Shown here: in pieces, positions 9,667 through 18,757 of the stretch
Position numbering within the stretch: position 1 is the stretch's first letter
Layout of the letters: every line of letters begins with the position of its first letter
Origin: Pseudooceanicola batsensis HTCC2597
Lineage (GTDB): Bacteria; Pseudomonadota; Alphaproteobacteria; Rhodobacterales; Rhodobacteraceae
Reading direction: 5' to 3'
NCBI RefSeq assembly: GCF_000152725.1
Contig: NZ_CH724131.1
Span: 2,565,412 to 2,629,411, forward strand
DNA length: 64,000 nt
Program-made: the position numbers and the translations under genes
Notes under the pieces: model-generated
What the model was told of the DNA's origin: nothing
The model's input: the letters and a program-made list of their open reading frames with translations, nothing else
Databases searched by the model: none

Positions 9667-10947
9667 CTACTTTCCGATGCAAAAGCTCGCGAAGATATCG
9701 TCGAGCAACATTTCAACATCAACACGCCCGACCAAGGATTCCAGGGCGCGAATGGCGCTGCGAATTTCTTCCGCGGCAACCTCCATGTCCCCACGCTCTG
9801 TCAGAACCTGGTTCGCAGCGTCAAGAAAATCCATAGCACGTTCAAGCGCGATTCGGTGCCGTTCTCGTGTGGCAACGCTCGAACGGCCGAGCATGTCAGA
9901 CAGCTTGCCCGAGATTTCCGCCACCAAATCGGTAAGCCCATATCCCGTCTCCGCGGAAACCCGGCCGGCGGCTTCACCCACGACATCCGCCTTGGAAACG
10001 CGAACAATATCCTTCGGCCCCGGTGGGAAAGCCGGCGCCTCGCCAAGGAAAACCAGAAAAACCCTCAGATCCGCCACAGCCGCTCTTTCCCGCGCGCGTT
10101 CGACACCTATGGTTTCCACTACATCATCAGTGTCGCGAAGACCGGCCGTATCGAGAACCGTGACCGGCAGCCCCGCAAGATCCATGCGCACCTCGATCAC
10201 ATCCCGCGTGGTTCCCGCAACTTCGGATGTAATTGCTGCCTCACGCCCAGCCAGAGCGTTGAGCAGCGACGATTTACCCACGTTCGGAGCGCCGACGATC
10301 GCCACTTCGAAACCTTGGCGCACGCGCTCCGCGATCCCCACACCAGCGGCTTCACGTGAAAGGCCGTTTCGGACGTCGTGCAGCAGCGAGAGGACCTCCG
10401 GCGTGACGTCGGTCGGAACCTCCTCGTCGGCAAAATCGATCGTCGCCTCGATCAATGCCGCGGCCCGGATCAGGTCCCGCCGCCAGGCCTCGGCCTTTTC
10501 ACCCAGTTCTCCGGCCAGCACCCGCTGCGCCTGTTTCCGCTGTGCCTCGGTTTCCGCATCGATCAGGTCCGCCAAGCCTTCGACTTGGGCCAGATCGAGA
10601 CACCCGTTTTCCAAGGCCCGCCGCGTGAATTCGCCGGGTTCGGCGCTGCGCAGTTCCTCCATATCGGAGAGCACCTTCAGCACGGCCTCCACCACCGCGG
10701 TCGAGCCGTGCAACTGAAGCTCCGCAACCTTCTCACCGGTAAAGCTGGCCCCTTCTTCGAAGATCAGCACGAGTCCCTCGTCGAGAACTCCCTCCGGCCC
10801 GGCAATGGTACGCAAGGCAACCCTGCGCGGTGCCGGCAACGGTCCGGACAGCTCGGAGACCGCCTGCCAGGCTCTGGGGCCCGACAAACGCACGATGGCG
10901 ACGCCCGCCTTTCCGGGCGCCGTGGCCTGAGCAAATATCGTGTCCAT
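9667..10947 (-). CDS. mnmE: MnmE tRNA-modification GTPase
   Basis: MnmE (TrmE), 426 residues, the GTPase partner of MnmG. It has an N-terminal formyl-tetrahydrofolate-binding domain (starting [22 protein letters not shown]), a helical domain, and an inserted G domain with the P-loop [20 protein letters not shown] near residues 217-236, TTRD and DTAGLR. The protein ends FCIGK, the universal CxGK tail whose Cys is required for modification. The 4-base gap to mnmG suggests coupled translation. A degenerate parS-like palindrome is embedded at 10,348-10,363. Confidence 0.97.
   Translation of the reverse strand: MDTIFAQATAPGKAGVAIVRLSGPRAWQAVSELSGPLPAPRRVALRTIAGPEGVLDEGLVLIFEEGASFTGEKVAELQLHGSTAVVEAVLKVLSDMEELRSAEPGEFTRRALENGCLDLAQVEGLADLIDAETEAQRKQAQRVLAGELGEKAEAWRRDLIRAAALIEATIDFADEEVPTDVTPEVLSLLHDVRNGLSREAAGVGIAERVRQGFEVAIVGAPNVGKSSLLNALAGREAAITSEVAGTTRDVIEVRMDLAGLPVTVLDTAGLRDTDDVVETIGVERARERAAVADLRVFLVFLGEAPAFPPGPKDIVRVSKADVVGEAAGRVSAETGYGLTDLVAEISGKLSDMLGRSSVATRERHRIALERAMDFLDAANQVLTERGDMEVAAEEIRSAIRALESLVGRVDVEMLLDDIFASFCIGK
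10348..10363. promoter_or_regulatory. degenerate parS-like palindrome
   Basis: GGCTTCACGTGAAAGG keeps the inner TTCACGTGAA core of parS but differs at four outer positions. It lies inside mnmE, about 0.7 kb from parS site 2. It may be a weak ParB site or chance codon use (Ser-Arg-Glu). Confidence 0.3.
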
Positions 10948-10971
10948 GGCCGCCCCTCCCGAGGCGTCGGA

Positions 10972-12243
10972 TCAGCCGTTCATCGAGTCGAAGAACTCGC
11001 CGTTCGTCTTGGTCTGTTTCAGCTTGGAGATCAGGAATTCGATGGCATCCGTCGTGCCCATCGGGTTCAGGATACGCCGCAGGACAAAGGTCTTCTGCAG
11101 ATCGACCTTGTCGACCAGAAGGTCCTCTTTCCGGGTGCCCGACTTGAGGATGTCCATCGCCGGGAAGACACGCTTGTCCGCAACCTTGCGGTCCAGGACA
11201 ATCTCGGAGTTGCCGGTGCCCTTGAACTCTTCGAAGATCACTTCGTCCATCCGGCTGCCCGTGTCGATCAGAGCCGTCGCGATGATCGTCAGCGACCCGC
11301 CCTCTTCGATATTCCGCGCCGCGCCGAAGAACCGCTTGGGTCGCTGCAGTGCGTTCGCATCAACACCACCCGTCAGCACCTTGCCCGAGGACGGCACAAC
11401 CGTGTTGAATGCCCTACCAAGTCTTGTGATCGAGTCGAGAAGGATAACGACATCTCGCTTGTGCTCGACCAGACGCTTGGCCTTCTCGATCACCATCTCC
11501 GAGACCGCCACGTGCCGCGTCGCCGGTTCGTCGAATGTCGAGGAAATCACCTCGCCCTTCACCGACCGCTGCATGTCGGTCACTTCCTCGGGTCGTTCGT
11601 CGATCAGCAGGACGATCAGGTAGCATTCCGGATGATTGGTCTCAATCGAATGGGCGATGTTCTGCAGCAGGACCGTCTTGCCGGTCCGCGGCGGTGCCAC
11701 GATCAGCGACCGCTGCCCCTTGCCGATCGGGGCCACCAGGTCGATGATCCGGGCCGAGCGGTCCTTGATGGTCGGATCCTCGATCTCCATCTTCAGACGC
11801 TCGTCGGGATAGAGCGGCGTCAGGTTGTCGAAGGACACCTTGTGCCGCGCCTTCTCGGGCTCTTCGAAGTTGATCTTGGTGACCGAGGTCAGGGCAAAGT
11901 ACCGCTCGTTGTCGTCGGGCTGCTTCATCAGCCCCTCGACCGTATCCCCCGTCCGCAGCGAATACTGGCGGATCATGTCGGGCGAGACATAGATGTCGTC
12001 CGGGCCCGGCAGATAGTTCGCCTCGGGCGACCGGAGAAAGCCGAACCCGTCCTGAAGCACCTCGAGCACGCCGTCGCCGCCGATCTCCCAGTCCTCGTCC
12101 GCCCGCTCGCGCAGGATCTGGAACATCATTTCGCCCTTGCGCATGGTCGAGGCATTCTCGATCTCGAGCTCCTCGGCCATGGACAGCAGGTCCTTGGGGC
12201 TCTTCGCCTTGAGGTCGGAAAGGTTCAGTCGGTTCGTTGTCAT
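10972..12243 (-). CDS. rho: Transcription termination factor Rho
   Basis: Rho, 423 residues, the hexameric RNA-dependent ATPase that terminates transcription. It has an N-terminal RNA-binding domain starting [20 protein letters not shown], a cold-shock-like fold with [23 protein letters not shown] (positions about 55-80), a Walker A in the stretch [17 protein letters not shown], and Walker [20 protein letters not shown] 12,243 was chosen: it follows GGAG with 6-base spacing and matches the usual N-terminus, and the open frame only extends 5 codons further. It lies 24 bases upstream of mnmE on the same strand. Confidence 0.97.
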   Translation of the reverse strand: MTTNRLNLSDLKAKSPKDLLSMAEELEIENASTMRKGEMMFQILRERADEDWEIGGDGVLEVLQDGFGFLRSPEANYLPGPDDIYVSPDMIRQYSLRTGDTVEGLMKQPDDNERYFALTSVTKINFEEPEKARHKVSFDNLTPLYPDERLKMEIEDPTIKDRSARIIDLVAPIGKGQRSLIVAPPRTGKTVLLQNIAHSIETNHPECYLIVLLIDERPEEVTDMQRSVKGEVISSTFDEPATRHVAVSEMVIEKAKRLVEHKRDVVILLDSITRLGRAFNTVVPSSGKVLTGGVDANALQRPKRFFGAARNIEEGGSLTIIATALIDTGSRMDEVIFEEFKGTGNSEIVLDRKVADKRVFPAMDILKSGTRKEDLLVDKVDLQKTFVLRRILNPMGTTDAIEFLISKLKQTKTNGEFFDSMNG

Positions 12244-12361
12244 GGAATGCTCCGGCAACCGGCCCGTCGGGCACGCGGTTTGGACAGAATGGGGAATCGC
12301 CCCGCCCGGACGGGCGGCTTGATGCGCGGATCTAGGGATCTGCGACGATCAAGTCAACGGG

Positions 12362-12808
12362 TCAGAACTTGATGACGACGGAAAGCACGATGACGATCAG
12401 CAACAGCGTCGGCACCTCGTTCATCATGCGGTACTGGCGCCCCGTGACGGTGTCGGTGCCTTTCACCAGCGCCTTGCGTCGCAGGCCCAGCCACATGTGA
12501 AACCACGTCATGGCGATGACGGCCGCGCCCTTGGTCCATGGCCAGACCATCGTCCAATCCACGATCCCAGGTGTGAAGACGAGGGTGAGGCCAAAGAGCC
12601 ATGTCGCTATCATTGCCGGGGCCATGATGACCCGCAGCAACTTTTTCTCCATCATGCGGAACGTTTCTTCCATCTGCGCGTTAACCGACTGTTCGACGTG
12701 ATGTACGTAGAGCCTCGGCAGGTAGAAGAGCCCTGCCATCCAGGCGATCACGGCAATGATGTGAATCGCCTTGGTCCAGGGATAGAGCGTGGCGAGCAAG
12801 TCCGTCAT
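12362..12808 (-). CDS. hemJ: HemJ-type protoporphyrinogen IX oxidase
   Basis: HemJ, 148 residues, an integral membrane enzyme that oxidises protoporphyrinogen IX to protoporphyrin in heme and bacteriochlorophyll synthesis. It has about four transmembrane helices. Conserved histidines lie in TKAIHIIAVIAWMAGLFYLPRLY (His 16) and VHHVEQ, and the C-terminal half has TWFHMWLGL with a further His. It starts at ATG 12,808 on the edge of the putative origin. A 118-bp gap separates it from rho; that gap contains a GC-rich hairpin but no T-run. Confidence 0.92.
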   Translation of the reverse strand: MTDLLATLYPWTKAIHIIAVIAWMAGLFYLPRLYVHHVEQSVNAQMEETFRMMEKKLLRVIMAPAMIATWLFGLTLVFTPGIVDWTMVWPWTKGAAVIAMTWFHMWLGLRRKALVKGTDTVTGRQYRMMNEVPTLLLIVIVLSVVIKF

Positions 12809-13216
12809 GCGTTCTCCCTATTCTTAAAAAGAATATAAGAAAAGATTGATGAATATTGTAGGAGCGGCGAAATCTGTGGATTACGCGGTTCGCCACAAAC
12901 TTGCCAACATTCCGCCACATCCTGTGGATGACCATGTGCGGGAAATCCGGATCGAAGTGCCGAACTTCTGATTAATTTATTATAATCAATGGGTTGAGGT
13001 CAGTCTGAACCGCTTCTGTGTTCGGGATAGTTTCCTGAGCATCTCCGGGATCACCGTCTTCTTCCACGTCACAGAAGTTGTTCCAGCCCCCAGCGGAGCA
13101 ACTCGGGGCATGGCACGGGATAGCGGGGATGGAACCGCGCATCTTGCCTCCGGCCTGTGAATTCTTCAGTAATCCTCCAGAGCTCACCCAACCACTTGCC
13201 CCGGTTCTTATCCACA
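12809..13216. other. probable chromosomal replication origin (oriC)
   Basis: This 408-bp gap between divergent hemJ and maf has no convincing gene and is the AT-richest stretch of the first 45 kb. It holds a perfect DnaA box, TTATCCACA, at 13,208-13,216 overlapping the maf start codon. Two one-mismatch boxes lie at 12,875-12,883 (TGTGGATTA) and 12,923-12,931 (TGTGGATGA). Two AT-rich stretches are candidate unwinding elements: 12,821-12,856 (TTCTTAAAAAGAATATAAGA) and 12,970-12,992 (GATTAATTTATTATAATCAA). The flanking order (parAB, mnmEG, rho, hemJ on one side; maf, aroE, coaE, dnaQ on the other) matches the oriC neighbourhood of Caulobacter and relatives. Neither dnaA nor hemE is in the window. 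Confidence 0.75.
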
Positions 13217-13812
13217 TGTCGGACGTCATCCTTGCCTCGAAATCGTCGATACGGGCGCAGCTGCTGCGGAATGCCGGCGTTCCGGTGCGCGTGACCTCGG
13301 CGGCGGTCGACGAGGACATGATCAAGCGCAGCCTGCAGGCCGAAGGTCACCGGCCCCGCGATGTGGCGGATGCCCTGGCTGAAGCCAAGGCGCATCGGGT
13401 GGGCCAGAAGGACCCCGGGTCTTTCACCATCGGGTGCGACCAGGTTCTCGATCTCGACGGCGCGCTTCTGTCAAAGGCGGAAACGCCCGAAGAGGCGGCC
13501 GAACATCTGGAAAGGCTCTCGGACCGGACCCATAGGCTTTACTCCGCCGCGGTTATCTTTCACGAGGCGCGCCCGATCTGGCGCCACATCGGCGAGGCCC
13601 GACTGACCATGCGCCGCCTCTCGGCCGGATATATCGCTTCGTATCTCGACCGGAACTGGCCCGAGGTCGGCAGCAGTGTCGGGGTCTACCAGATCGAGGC
13701 GGAAGGAAGCCGGTTGTTTTCGCGCATCGACGGAGACTATTTTTCGATACTCGGCCTGCCGCTCCTGCCGCTGCTGACTTTCTTGACCGACCGGGGAGTG
13801 ATCGAGACATGA
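13216..13812 (+). CDS. maf: Maf-family nucleoside triphosphate pyrophosphatase
   Basis: Maf pyrophosphatase, 198 residues, which hydrolyses non-canonical or excess nucleoside triphosphates. The N-terminal ILASKSSIRAQLLRNAGV and the central GCDQVLDLDG (catalytic acidic residue after the Cys) are present, but the motif reads GCDQVL rather than the dTTP-specific SADT, so it belongs to a divergent subgroup common in alphaproteobacteria. ATG 13,216 overlaps the last base of a DnaA box; longer in-frame starts reach into the origin and lack similarity. The stop overlaps aroE by 4 bases. Confidence 0.9.
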   Translation: MSDVILASKSSIRAQLLRNAGVPVRVTSAAVDEDMIKRSLQAEGHRPRDVADALAEAKAHRVGQKDPGSFTIGCDQVLDLDGALLSKAETPEEAAEHLERLSDRTHRLYSAAVIFHEARPIWRHIGEARLTMRRLSAGYIASYLDRNWPEVGSSVGVYQIEAEGSRLFSRIDGDYFSILGLPLLPLLTFLTDRGVIET

Positions 13813-14654
13813 GCGACAGTGCATCCCTGCCCCGAATTCCGCTGGCCGGTGTCATCGGTCACCCCGTCGCACACTCCAAATCGCCGGAACTTTTCCGGCA
13901 CTGGCTCGAAACCTATGGCATCGCCGGCCAGTACGTGCCGTTGCACGTCCATCCCGACACTCTCGCCGAGGCGCTGGCCACCCTGCCGAAACTGGGGTTC
14001 GTCGGCGCGAACGTGACCATCCCCCACAAACTGCGGGCCATGGAACTGGCAGACATCGTGACGGACCGCGCCACCCTGATCGGGGCGGCCAACACGCTTA
14101 TCTTTCGTGATGACGGCAAGATTCACGCCGACAATACAGACGGGTACGGCTTCATCGAGAACCTCAGACGCAATGCCCCCGATTGGGATCCCGCGGCGGC
14201 AAGCGCGGTCGTCCTGGGGGCCGGAGGCGCGGCGCGTGCCGTGATCGCGGCGCTTCTCGAAGCGGGGACGCCCCATATCCTTTTGTCGAACCGGACCCGG
14301 ACGAAGGCCGAGGCCCTGGCCCGGGACTTCGGCAAGAAGATCGAGGTGGTGGAGTGGGTTCAGGCCCCCGCTGTCCTGGGTGACGGCGCGCTGGTGGTGA
14401 ATACCACCTCTCTCGGCATGGCGGGCAAGCCTCCGCTGCGCATCAATCTCGAGAACCTGCACGCCGATCAGCTTGTCACCGATCTCGTCTACAATCCGCT
14501 GCGCACCGATCTTCTGGCGGCCGCAGCATCCAAGGGATGCCGGACCGTCGATGGGCTGGGCATGTTGCTCTACCAGGCTGTTCCGGGCTTCGAACGCTGG
14601 TTCGGCCGCCGGCCCGACGTGACGGATGCCACACGGGACGCGGTCCTTTCATGA
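13809..14654 (+). CDS. aroE: Shikimate dehydrogenase
   Basis: AroE, 281 residues, the NADPH-dependent reductase of 3-dehydroshikimate in the chorismate pathway. The substrate site is GVIGHPVAHSKSPELFRHWLE (about residues 14-34) with NVTIPHK and its catalytic Lys, then DNTDGYGF. The nucleotide-binding loop is VLGAGGAARAVIAALL, followed by SNRTRTKAEALA. NTTSLGM and GLGMLLYQA complete the set. The ATG is inside the maf stop (ATGA), and coaE in turn starts inside the aroE stop, so maf-aroE-coaE-dnaQ is one coupled operon. Confidence 0.97.
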   Translation: MSDSASLPRIPLAGVIGHPVAHSKSPELFRHWLETYGIAGQYVPLHVHPDTLAEALATLPKLGFVGANVTIPHKLRAMELADIVTDRATLIGAANTLIFRDDGKIHADNTDGYGFIENLRRNAPDWDPAAASAVVLGAGGAARAVIAALLEAGTPHILLSNRTRTKAEALARDFGKKIEVVEWVQAPAVLGDGALVVNTTSLGMAGKPPLRINLENLHADQLVTDLVYNPLRTDLLAAAASKGCRTVDGLGMLLYQAVPGFERWFGRRPDVTDATRDAVLS

Positions 14655-15244
14655 CATATCTCATCGGATTGACCGGCTCGATCGGCATGGGCAAGTCCAC
14701 CACGGCGAAGATGTTCGCCGAAGAGGGATGCGCCGTCTGGGATGCGGACGCGGCCGTCCACCGGCTCTATGCCGCGGGCGGCGCCGCCGTCGAACCGATG
14801 CGTGCCGCCTTCCCCGATGCCATCATCGACGGGGTGGTCTCGCGGGACGCGCTCAAGCTTGCCATCTCCGCCGATCCCCGTGCCCTCGCCCGGATCGAGG
14901 CGATCGTCCATCCGCTGGTCGCCGAGGATCGCCGCGACTTTATTGCCGCGACGGATGCCGACATCGTCGTTCTCGACATTCCCCTGCTGTTCGAAGGCAG
15001 CGGTCACAAGGCCGTGGATACGACGGTATGCGTCTCTGTTCCGCCGGATATCCAGCGCGAAAGGGTCCTTGCACGCGGCAGCATGAGCGAGGACCAGTTC
15101 GAGATGATCCGCGCCAAACAGATGCCGGACGCCGAGAAGCGGGCTATGGCGGATCATGTCGTCATCGCCGATACTCTCGACCACGCCCGCGAACAGGTGC
15201 GGGCGATCGTTTCGGACATCAGGAAGAACCTGCCCCATGCGTGA
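14651..15244 (+). CDS. coaE: Dephospho-CoA kinase
   Basis: CoaE, 197 residues, the last step of coenzyme A synthesis. It has the P-loop GLTGSIGMGKSTTAKMF near residues 6-22, DADAAVHRLY, and the lid segment LLFEGSGH. The start at 14,651 forms an ATGA overlap with aroE; the open frame extends upstream inside aroE but carries no CoaE similarity. The stop overlaps dnaQ by 8 bases. Confidence 0.97.
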   Translation: MTYLIGLTGSIGMGKSTTAKMFAEEGCAVWDADAAVHRLYAAGGAAVEPMRAAFPDAIIDGVVSRDALKLAISADPRALARIEAIVHPLVAEDRRDFIAATDADIVVLDIPLLFEGSGHKAVDTTVCVSVPPDIQRERVLARGSMSEDQFEMIRAKQMPDAEKRAMADHVVIADTLDHAREQVRAIVSDIRKNLPHA

Positions 15245-15929
15245 GATCGTTCTCGACACGGAAACGACGGGATTCGACCCCGAACAGGGCGACCGGATCG
15301 TCGAGATCGGGGCCGTCGAACTGTGGAATCACGTGCCCACCGGCGAGACGTACCACGTCTACATCAACCCTGAACGGTCCATGCCGCAGGAGGCGTTTGA
15401 GGTTCACGGCCTCGGCGACGACTTCCTGCGCGACAAGCCCGTGTTCCGTGACGTGGCGCGGGGCTTCGTCGAATTCGTCAAGGATGCCAAGTTGGTGATC
15501 CATAACGCCAGCTTCGACATGAAGTTCATCAACGCCGAACTCGGCTGGCTGAACATCCCGGCCATCCCCTGGGATCAGGCCATCGACACGCTGGCGATCG
15601 CGCGGCAGCGCTTTCCCGGCTCGCCGGCTTCTCTCGATGCGCTGTGTCGCCGGTTCGGCATCGACAATTCCGCCCGCACGCTGCACGGCGCACTTCTCGA
15701 CTCCGAGATCCTCGCCGAGGTTTATCTGGAACTGATCGGGGGGAGGCAGCCGGATTTCGCGCTCTCGGCCTCAACCGGCACGCAGACCGGGACGGATACG
15801 GCGGACTGGCGGCCCAAGCCCCGCCCGACGCCCCTGCCGCCGCGGATCACGGCAGAGGAAGCCGCCGCCCATGCCGAATTCGTCGAAAGGCTGGGCGACG
15901 GCGCTCTCTGGAAAAGCTATCAGGCCTGA
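15237..15929 (+). CDS. dnaQ: DNA polymerase III epsilon subunit (proofreading exonuclease)
   Basis: DnaQ, 230 residues, the 3'-to-5' proofreading exonuclease of the replicative polymerase. ExoI is IVLDTETTGFDPEQGDRIVE at the N-terminus (catalytic Asp and Glu). ExoII is HNASFDMKFINAEL, and ExoIII carries His in TLHGALLDSEILAEVYLEL. A Pro/Thr-rich linker (about residues 185-205) leads to a C-terminal helix that would bind the alpha subunit. ATG 15,237 overlaps coaE and gives the canonical N-terminus. The stop overlaps the converging secB by 10 bases. Confidence 0.97.
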   Translation: MREIVLDTETTGFDPEQGDRIVEIGAVELWNHVPTGETYHVYINPERSMPQEAFEVHGLGDDFLRDKPVFRDVARGFVEFVKDAKLVIHNASFDMKFINAELGWLNIPAIPWDQAIDTLAIARQRFPGSPASLDALCRRFGIDNSARTLHGALLDSEILAEVYLELIGGRQPDFALSASTGTQTGTDTADWRPKPRPTPLPPRITAEEAAAHAEFVERLGDGALWKSYQA

Positions 15930-16405
15930 GCCGGCTGGGCCGTCTGCCGGCGCTGCAATTCCGTCCGGTACAGGTTGACGAAATCGATGTTGTCCAGGTT
16001 CAGCGGCGGGAAGCCACCGTCGCGGGTCACGTCCGACACGATCCGGCGCACGAAGGGGAAGATCATCCGCGGGCATTCGATCAATAGGAACGGATGCATC
16101 TGGTCTTCCGGCACGCCCTCGATATGGAACAGTCCGGCGTATTCGACCTCGAGGATGAAGAGCGCGTCCTCGGTCCCCTGGGCGACCGAGCGCACCGTCA
16201 GTTTCATGACGACTTCGTACTGGTTCTCGGCGTCGCGCTTCTTGGCATCCAGCGCCACCTGGACCTTGACGTCCGGCTGCACCTGACCCGTCGAGGGCTT
16301 TTGCGCGAGGATGTTCTCGAACGACATGTCGCGGATATACTGCGACAGGATGTTCATCTTGATCTGCGGTGCTGCCTCGGCTGCACCGTTTTCCGATTCG
16401 GCCAT
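15920..16405 (-). CDS. secB: SecB protein-export chaperone
   Basis: SecB, 161 residues, a tetrameric cytosolic chaperone that hands unfolded preproteins to SecA. The family core starts at ILSQYIRDMSFEN, continues with YEVVMKLTV and EVEYAGLF, and ends with the ECPRMIFPFVRRIVSDVTRDGGFPPL signature. ATG 16,405 was chosen over an upstream ATG at 16,438 because it is preceded by GGGAGA at good spacing and gives the usual short N-terminus. Confidence 0.97.
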   Translation of the reverse strand: MAESENGAAEAAPQIKMNILSQYIRDMSFENILAQKPSTGQVQPDVKVQVALDAKKRDAENQYEVVMKLTVRSVAQGTEDALFILEVEYAGLFHIEGVPEDQMHPFLLIECPRMIFPFVRRIVSDVTRDGGFPPLNLDNIDFVNLYRTELQRRQTAQPAQA

Positions 16406-16465
16406 CAAATTTCTCCCAAAGGGTCCGTCAATCGCCAAGTCCTGTAACAGGATGCGCCCCGTGCC

Positions 16466-16954
16466 TCAATGCCGCGTCCATCCCGAGGGGGTGTGCGTCG
16501 GCCGTTTCGGCGGCTCGACCTCGTGATAGGTCCCGTCGATCACCTCGTCCTCCCCCCGGTGCGGGCGCCGGTAGTCCTGACGCGGACCCTCCTGCGAAAA
16601 GGACTGCACCTTCACGTTCCGGCGCAGCCAGAGATAGGCGGCGTGCCGGATCGGCGGAGTCAGCAGCGCAAAGCCGACGGCATCTGTGAAGAACCCCGGT
16701 GTCAGCAGCAGCGCCCCGGCCAAGAGGATCATCGCGGCATCCGCCAGCGGTTCGGTCGGGTCGCGAAGTTCGGAAAAGCTGCGGCGCAGGTTGTTGATCG
16801 CCAGGCGGCCCTGCGCCCGTACCAGCCATGTGCCCAGAAGGGCGGTCGCCAGCACGATCAGAAGCGTCCAGCCAAGGCCGATGAAGCCGCCGACCTGAAT
16901 GAACAGCGCGATTTCGATCATCGGCACGGCGATGAATGCCAATAGCAGCCACAT
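16466..16954 (-). CDS. fxsA: FxsA cytoplasmic membrane protein
   Basis: FxsA family, 162 residues, an inner-membrane protein (in E. coli it counters F exclusion of phage T7). It has three to four hydrophobic segments within residues 1-110, the family motif IEIALFIQVGGFIGLGWTLL, a cytoplasmic loop with LVRAQGRLAINNLRRSF, and LAGALLLTPGFFTDAVGFALL. The C-terminal tail is charged and variable. ATG 16,954 begins directly before the first membrane helix and follows GAGAGG. The gene is transcribed towards secB and away from timA. Confidence 0.92.
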   Translation of the reverse strand: MWLLLAFIAVPMIEIALFIQVGGFIGLGWTLLIVLATALLGTWLVRAQGRLAINNLRRSFSELRDPTEPLADAAMILLAGALLLTPGFFTDAVGFALLTPPIRHAAYLWLRRNVKVQSFSQEGPRQDYRRPHRGEDEVIDGTYHEVEPPKRPTHTPSGWTRH

Positions 16955-17063
16955 AGCGTTCGTCCTCTCGTTCCGGTGCGGTAGACTTACCGCCACCCGT
17001 CACCTACATAAGGACCGACCGGGCTTTTTCCATGCCCGATTGAACAGAGCCCAAGGGGATTTG

Positions 17064-17726
17064 ATGAACTCGCCTATCATTCAGCTTCTGGTCCTTGCCG
17101 GAATCGCGGTCTTCCTGATCCTGCGTCTGCGCAGCGTCCTGGGCACGCGCGAAGGGTTCGAGAAGACGCCGGTGACCCGCTCGGGGCCCTCGAATTCGGA
17201 AGCGCGCGGTAACTTCGAGGTGATCGAGGGCGGCCCCGATCCGGACATCGTCGATCATGTGCCCGAAGACAGCCCCGCCGCCGGCGCACTGGCCCGGATG
17301 AAGCAGCTCGAGCCGTCTTTTTCCGTGGGGGAATTCCTCGGCGGTGCGCGCGGCGCCTATGAGATGATCCTGATGGGGTTCGAACGCGGCGAAATGGCCG
17401 AGATCAAGCCGTTCCTGTCGGAAGAGGTCTACGAAAGCTTCGCCCATGTCGTGAACGAACGCGACGCCAAGGGTCTGACCATCGAGGCGGACTTCGTCGG
17501 CGTGAAGGAACTGCAGCTTGTCGACGCGGAACTGGACGACACCTCCCGCGAAGGCGAACTGACCGTGCGCTTCGTCGGCCAGCTGACCTTCGCCGTCCGC
17601 GACCGCGCCGGCGAGGTGATCGAGGGCGATCCCAAGTCGATCAAGACGCAGCGCGACGTCTGGACCTTTGCCCGCAAGATGGGAAGCGACGACCCCAACT
17701 GGCAGCTTGTCGCCACGGGCGAATGA
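17064..17726 (+). CDS. timA: TimA, Tim44-domain membrane-anchored protein
   Basis: A Tim44/TimA family protein of 220 residues. It has a single N-terminal membrane anchor (about residues 3-22), a low-complexity linker, and a Tim44-like domain from about residue 80 (FLGGARGAYEMILMGFERGE, then KPFLSEEVYESFAHVVNERD and a C-terminal DVWTFARKMGSDDPNWQL). In mitochondria Tim44 tethers Hsp70 to the import channel; alphaproteobacterial TimA is its presumed relative, with an unsettled role. ATG 17,064 follows AAGGGGAT. The stop overlaps mltA by 4 bases. Confidence 0.9.
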   Translation: MNSPIIQLLVLAGIAVFLILRLRSVLGTREGFEKTPVTRSGPSNSEARGNFEVIEGGPDPDIVDHVPEDSPAAGALARMKQLEPSFSVGEFLGGARGAYEMILMGFERGEMAEIKPFLSEEVYESFAHVVNERDAKGLTIEADFVGVKELQLVDAELDDTSREGELTVRFVGQLTFAVRDRAGEVIEGDPKSIKTQRDVWTFARKMGSDDPNWQLVATGE

Positions 17727-18757
17727 CGCTGGCGCGGCTGGCTGCCCTGCTGGCCGCATTGACCCTGCCGGGTGCAGGGGCGGCGACCGAAACCGGCCTG
17801 AGGATTCTCGACTACGCGGATCTCGAGGGGTGGGACGAGGACGATCATCAGGCCGCGCTCGAGACGTTCCGGAACACCTGTGGCGATCTGAAAGCCCCGG
17901 ACTGGCGCGCGATATGCAGCGTGGCGGCACAGGCGGCCAATGCGCGGACCTTCTTCGAGCTGTTCTTCACGCCGGTCCGGATCGACGACGGGTCCGACAC
18001 GTTGTTCACCGGCTATTTCGAGCCTGAACTCGACGGGTCGCGCGCCCCGACCGGCCGTTTCCGGTATCCGCTCTATCGCATGCCGCCCGAGGCCCGAGAC
18101 GGACCCTGGCTGTCGCGGCGCGAGATCGAGACAGGCCGGGCCCTCTCCGGCCGCGGTCTCGAGATCGCCTGGGTCGACGATCCGGTCGAGCTCTTCTTCC
18201 TCCAGATCCAGGGGTCGGGCCGCATCCGCCTGACCGACGGCTCGGTCATCCGTGTCGGCTATGGCGGCAAGAATGGCCATGAATACCGCTCGGTCGGACA
18301 GGAATTGGTCCGGCGCGGCGTCTACACCCGGCATCAGGTTTCCGCCCAGGTGATCAAGAACTGGGTCCGCCGCAATCCGGTCGATGGCCCGGAACTGCTG
18401 CGGCACAACCCCTCCTACGTCTTCTTCCGCGAAGTTGGCCATGTCGCGCCCGAGGACGGGCCGGTCGGCGCGATGAACCGTTCGGTCACGCCGGGCCGCA
18501 GCATTGCCGTCGATCCTGCCTATACGCCGCTGGGGGCACCCGTCTGGATCGAGACCGAGGGCAAGACGCCGATACGCCGTCTCATGGTGGCGCAGGACAC
18601 CGGATCGGCGATCAAGGGTGCGCAGCGCGCCGACATCTTCGTCGGTACCGGGGATGCGGCCGGTCGCACGGCGGGTCGGATGAAGGACGGCGGCCGCATG
18701 ATCGTGCTGCTGCCGATCCAGCGCGCCTATGCCATGCTTCCCGAGGAGAACCTATGA
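17723..18757 (+). CDS. mltA: MltA membrane-bound lytic murein transglycosylase A
   Basis: MltA, 344 residues, which cleaves peptidoglycan glycan strands to anhydromuropeptides. An N-terminal signal peptide (about residues 1-20, ending GAGA) lacks an obvious lipobox Cys, so it may be a soluble periplasmic form rather than a lipoprotein. The MltA domain includes LFTGYFEPELDGS, FFLQIQGSGRIRLTDG and, in the 3D (double-psi barrel) domain, AQDTGSAIKGAQRADIFVGTG with catalytic Asp residues. It overlaps timA and smr by 4 bases each. Confidence 0.95.
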   Translation: MTLARLAALLAALTLPGAGAATETGLRILDYADLEGWDEDDHQAALETFRNTCGDLKAPDWRAICSVAAQAANARTFFELFFTPVRIDDGSDTLFTGYFEPELDGSRAPTGRFRYPLYRMPPEARDGPWLSRREIETGRALSGRGLEIAWVDDPVELFFLQIQGSGRIRLTDGSVIRVGYGGKNGHEYRSVGQELVRRGVYTRHQVSAQVIKNWVRRNPVDGPELLRHNPSYVFFREVGHVAPEDGPVGAMNRSVTPGRSIAVDPAYTPLGAPVWIETEGKTPIRRLMVAQDTGSAIKGAQRADIFVGTGDAAGRTAGRMKDGGRMIVLLPIQRAYAMLPEENL

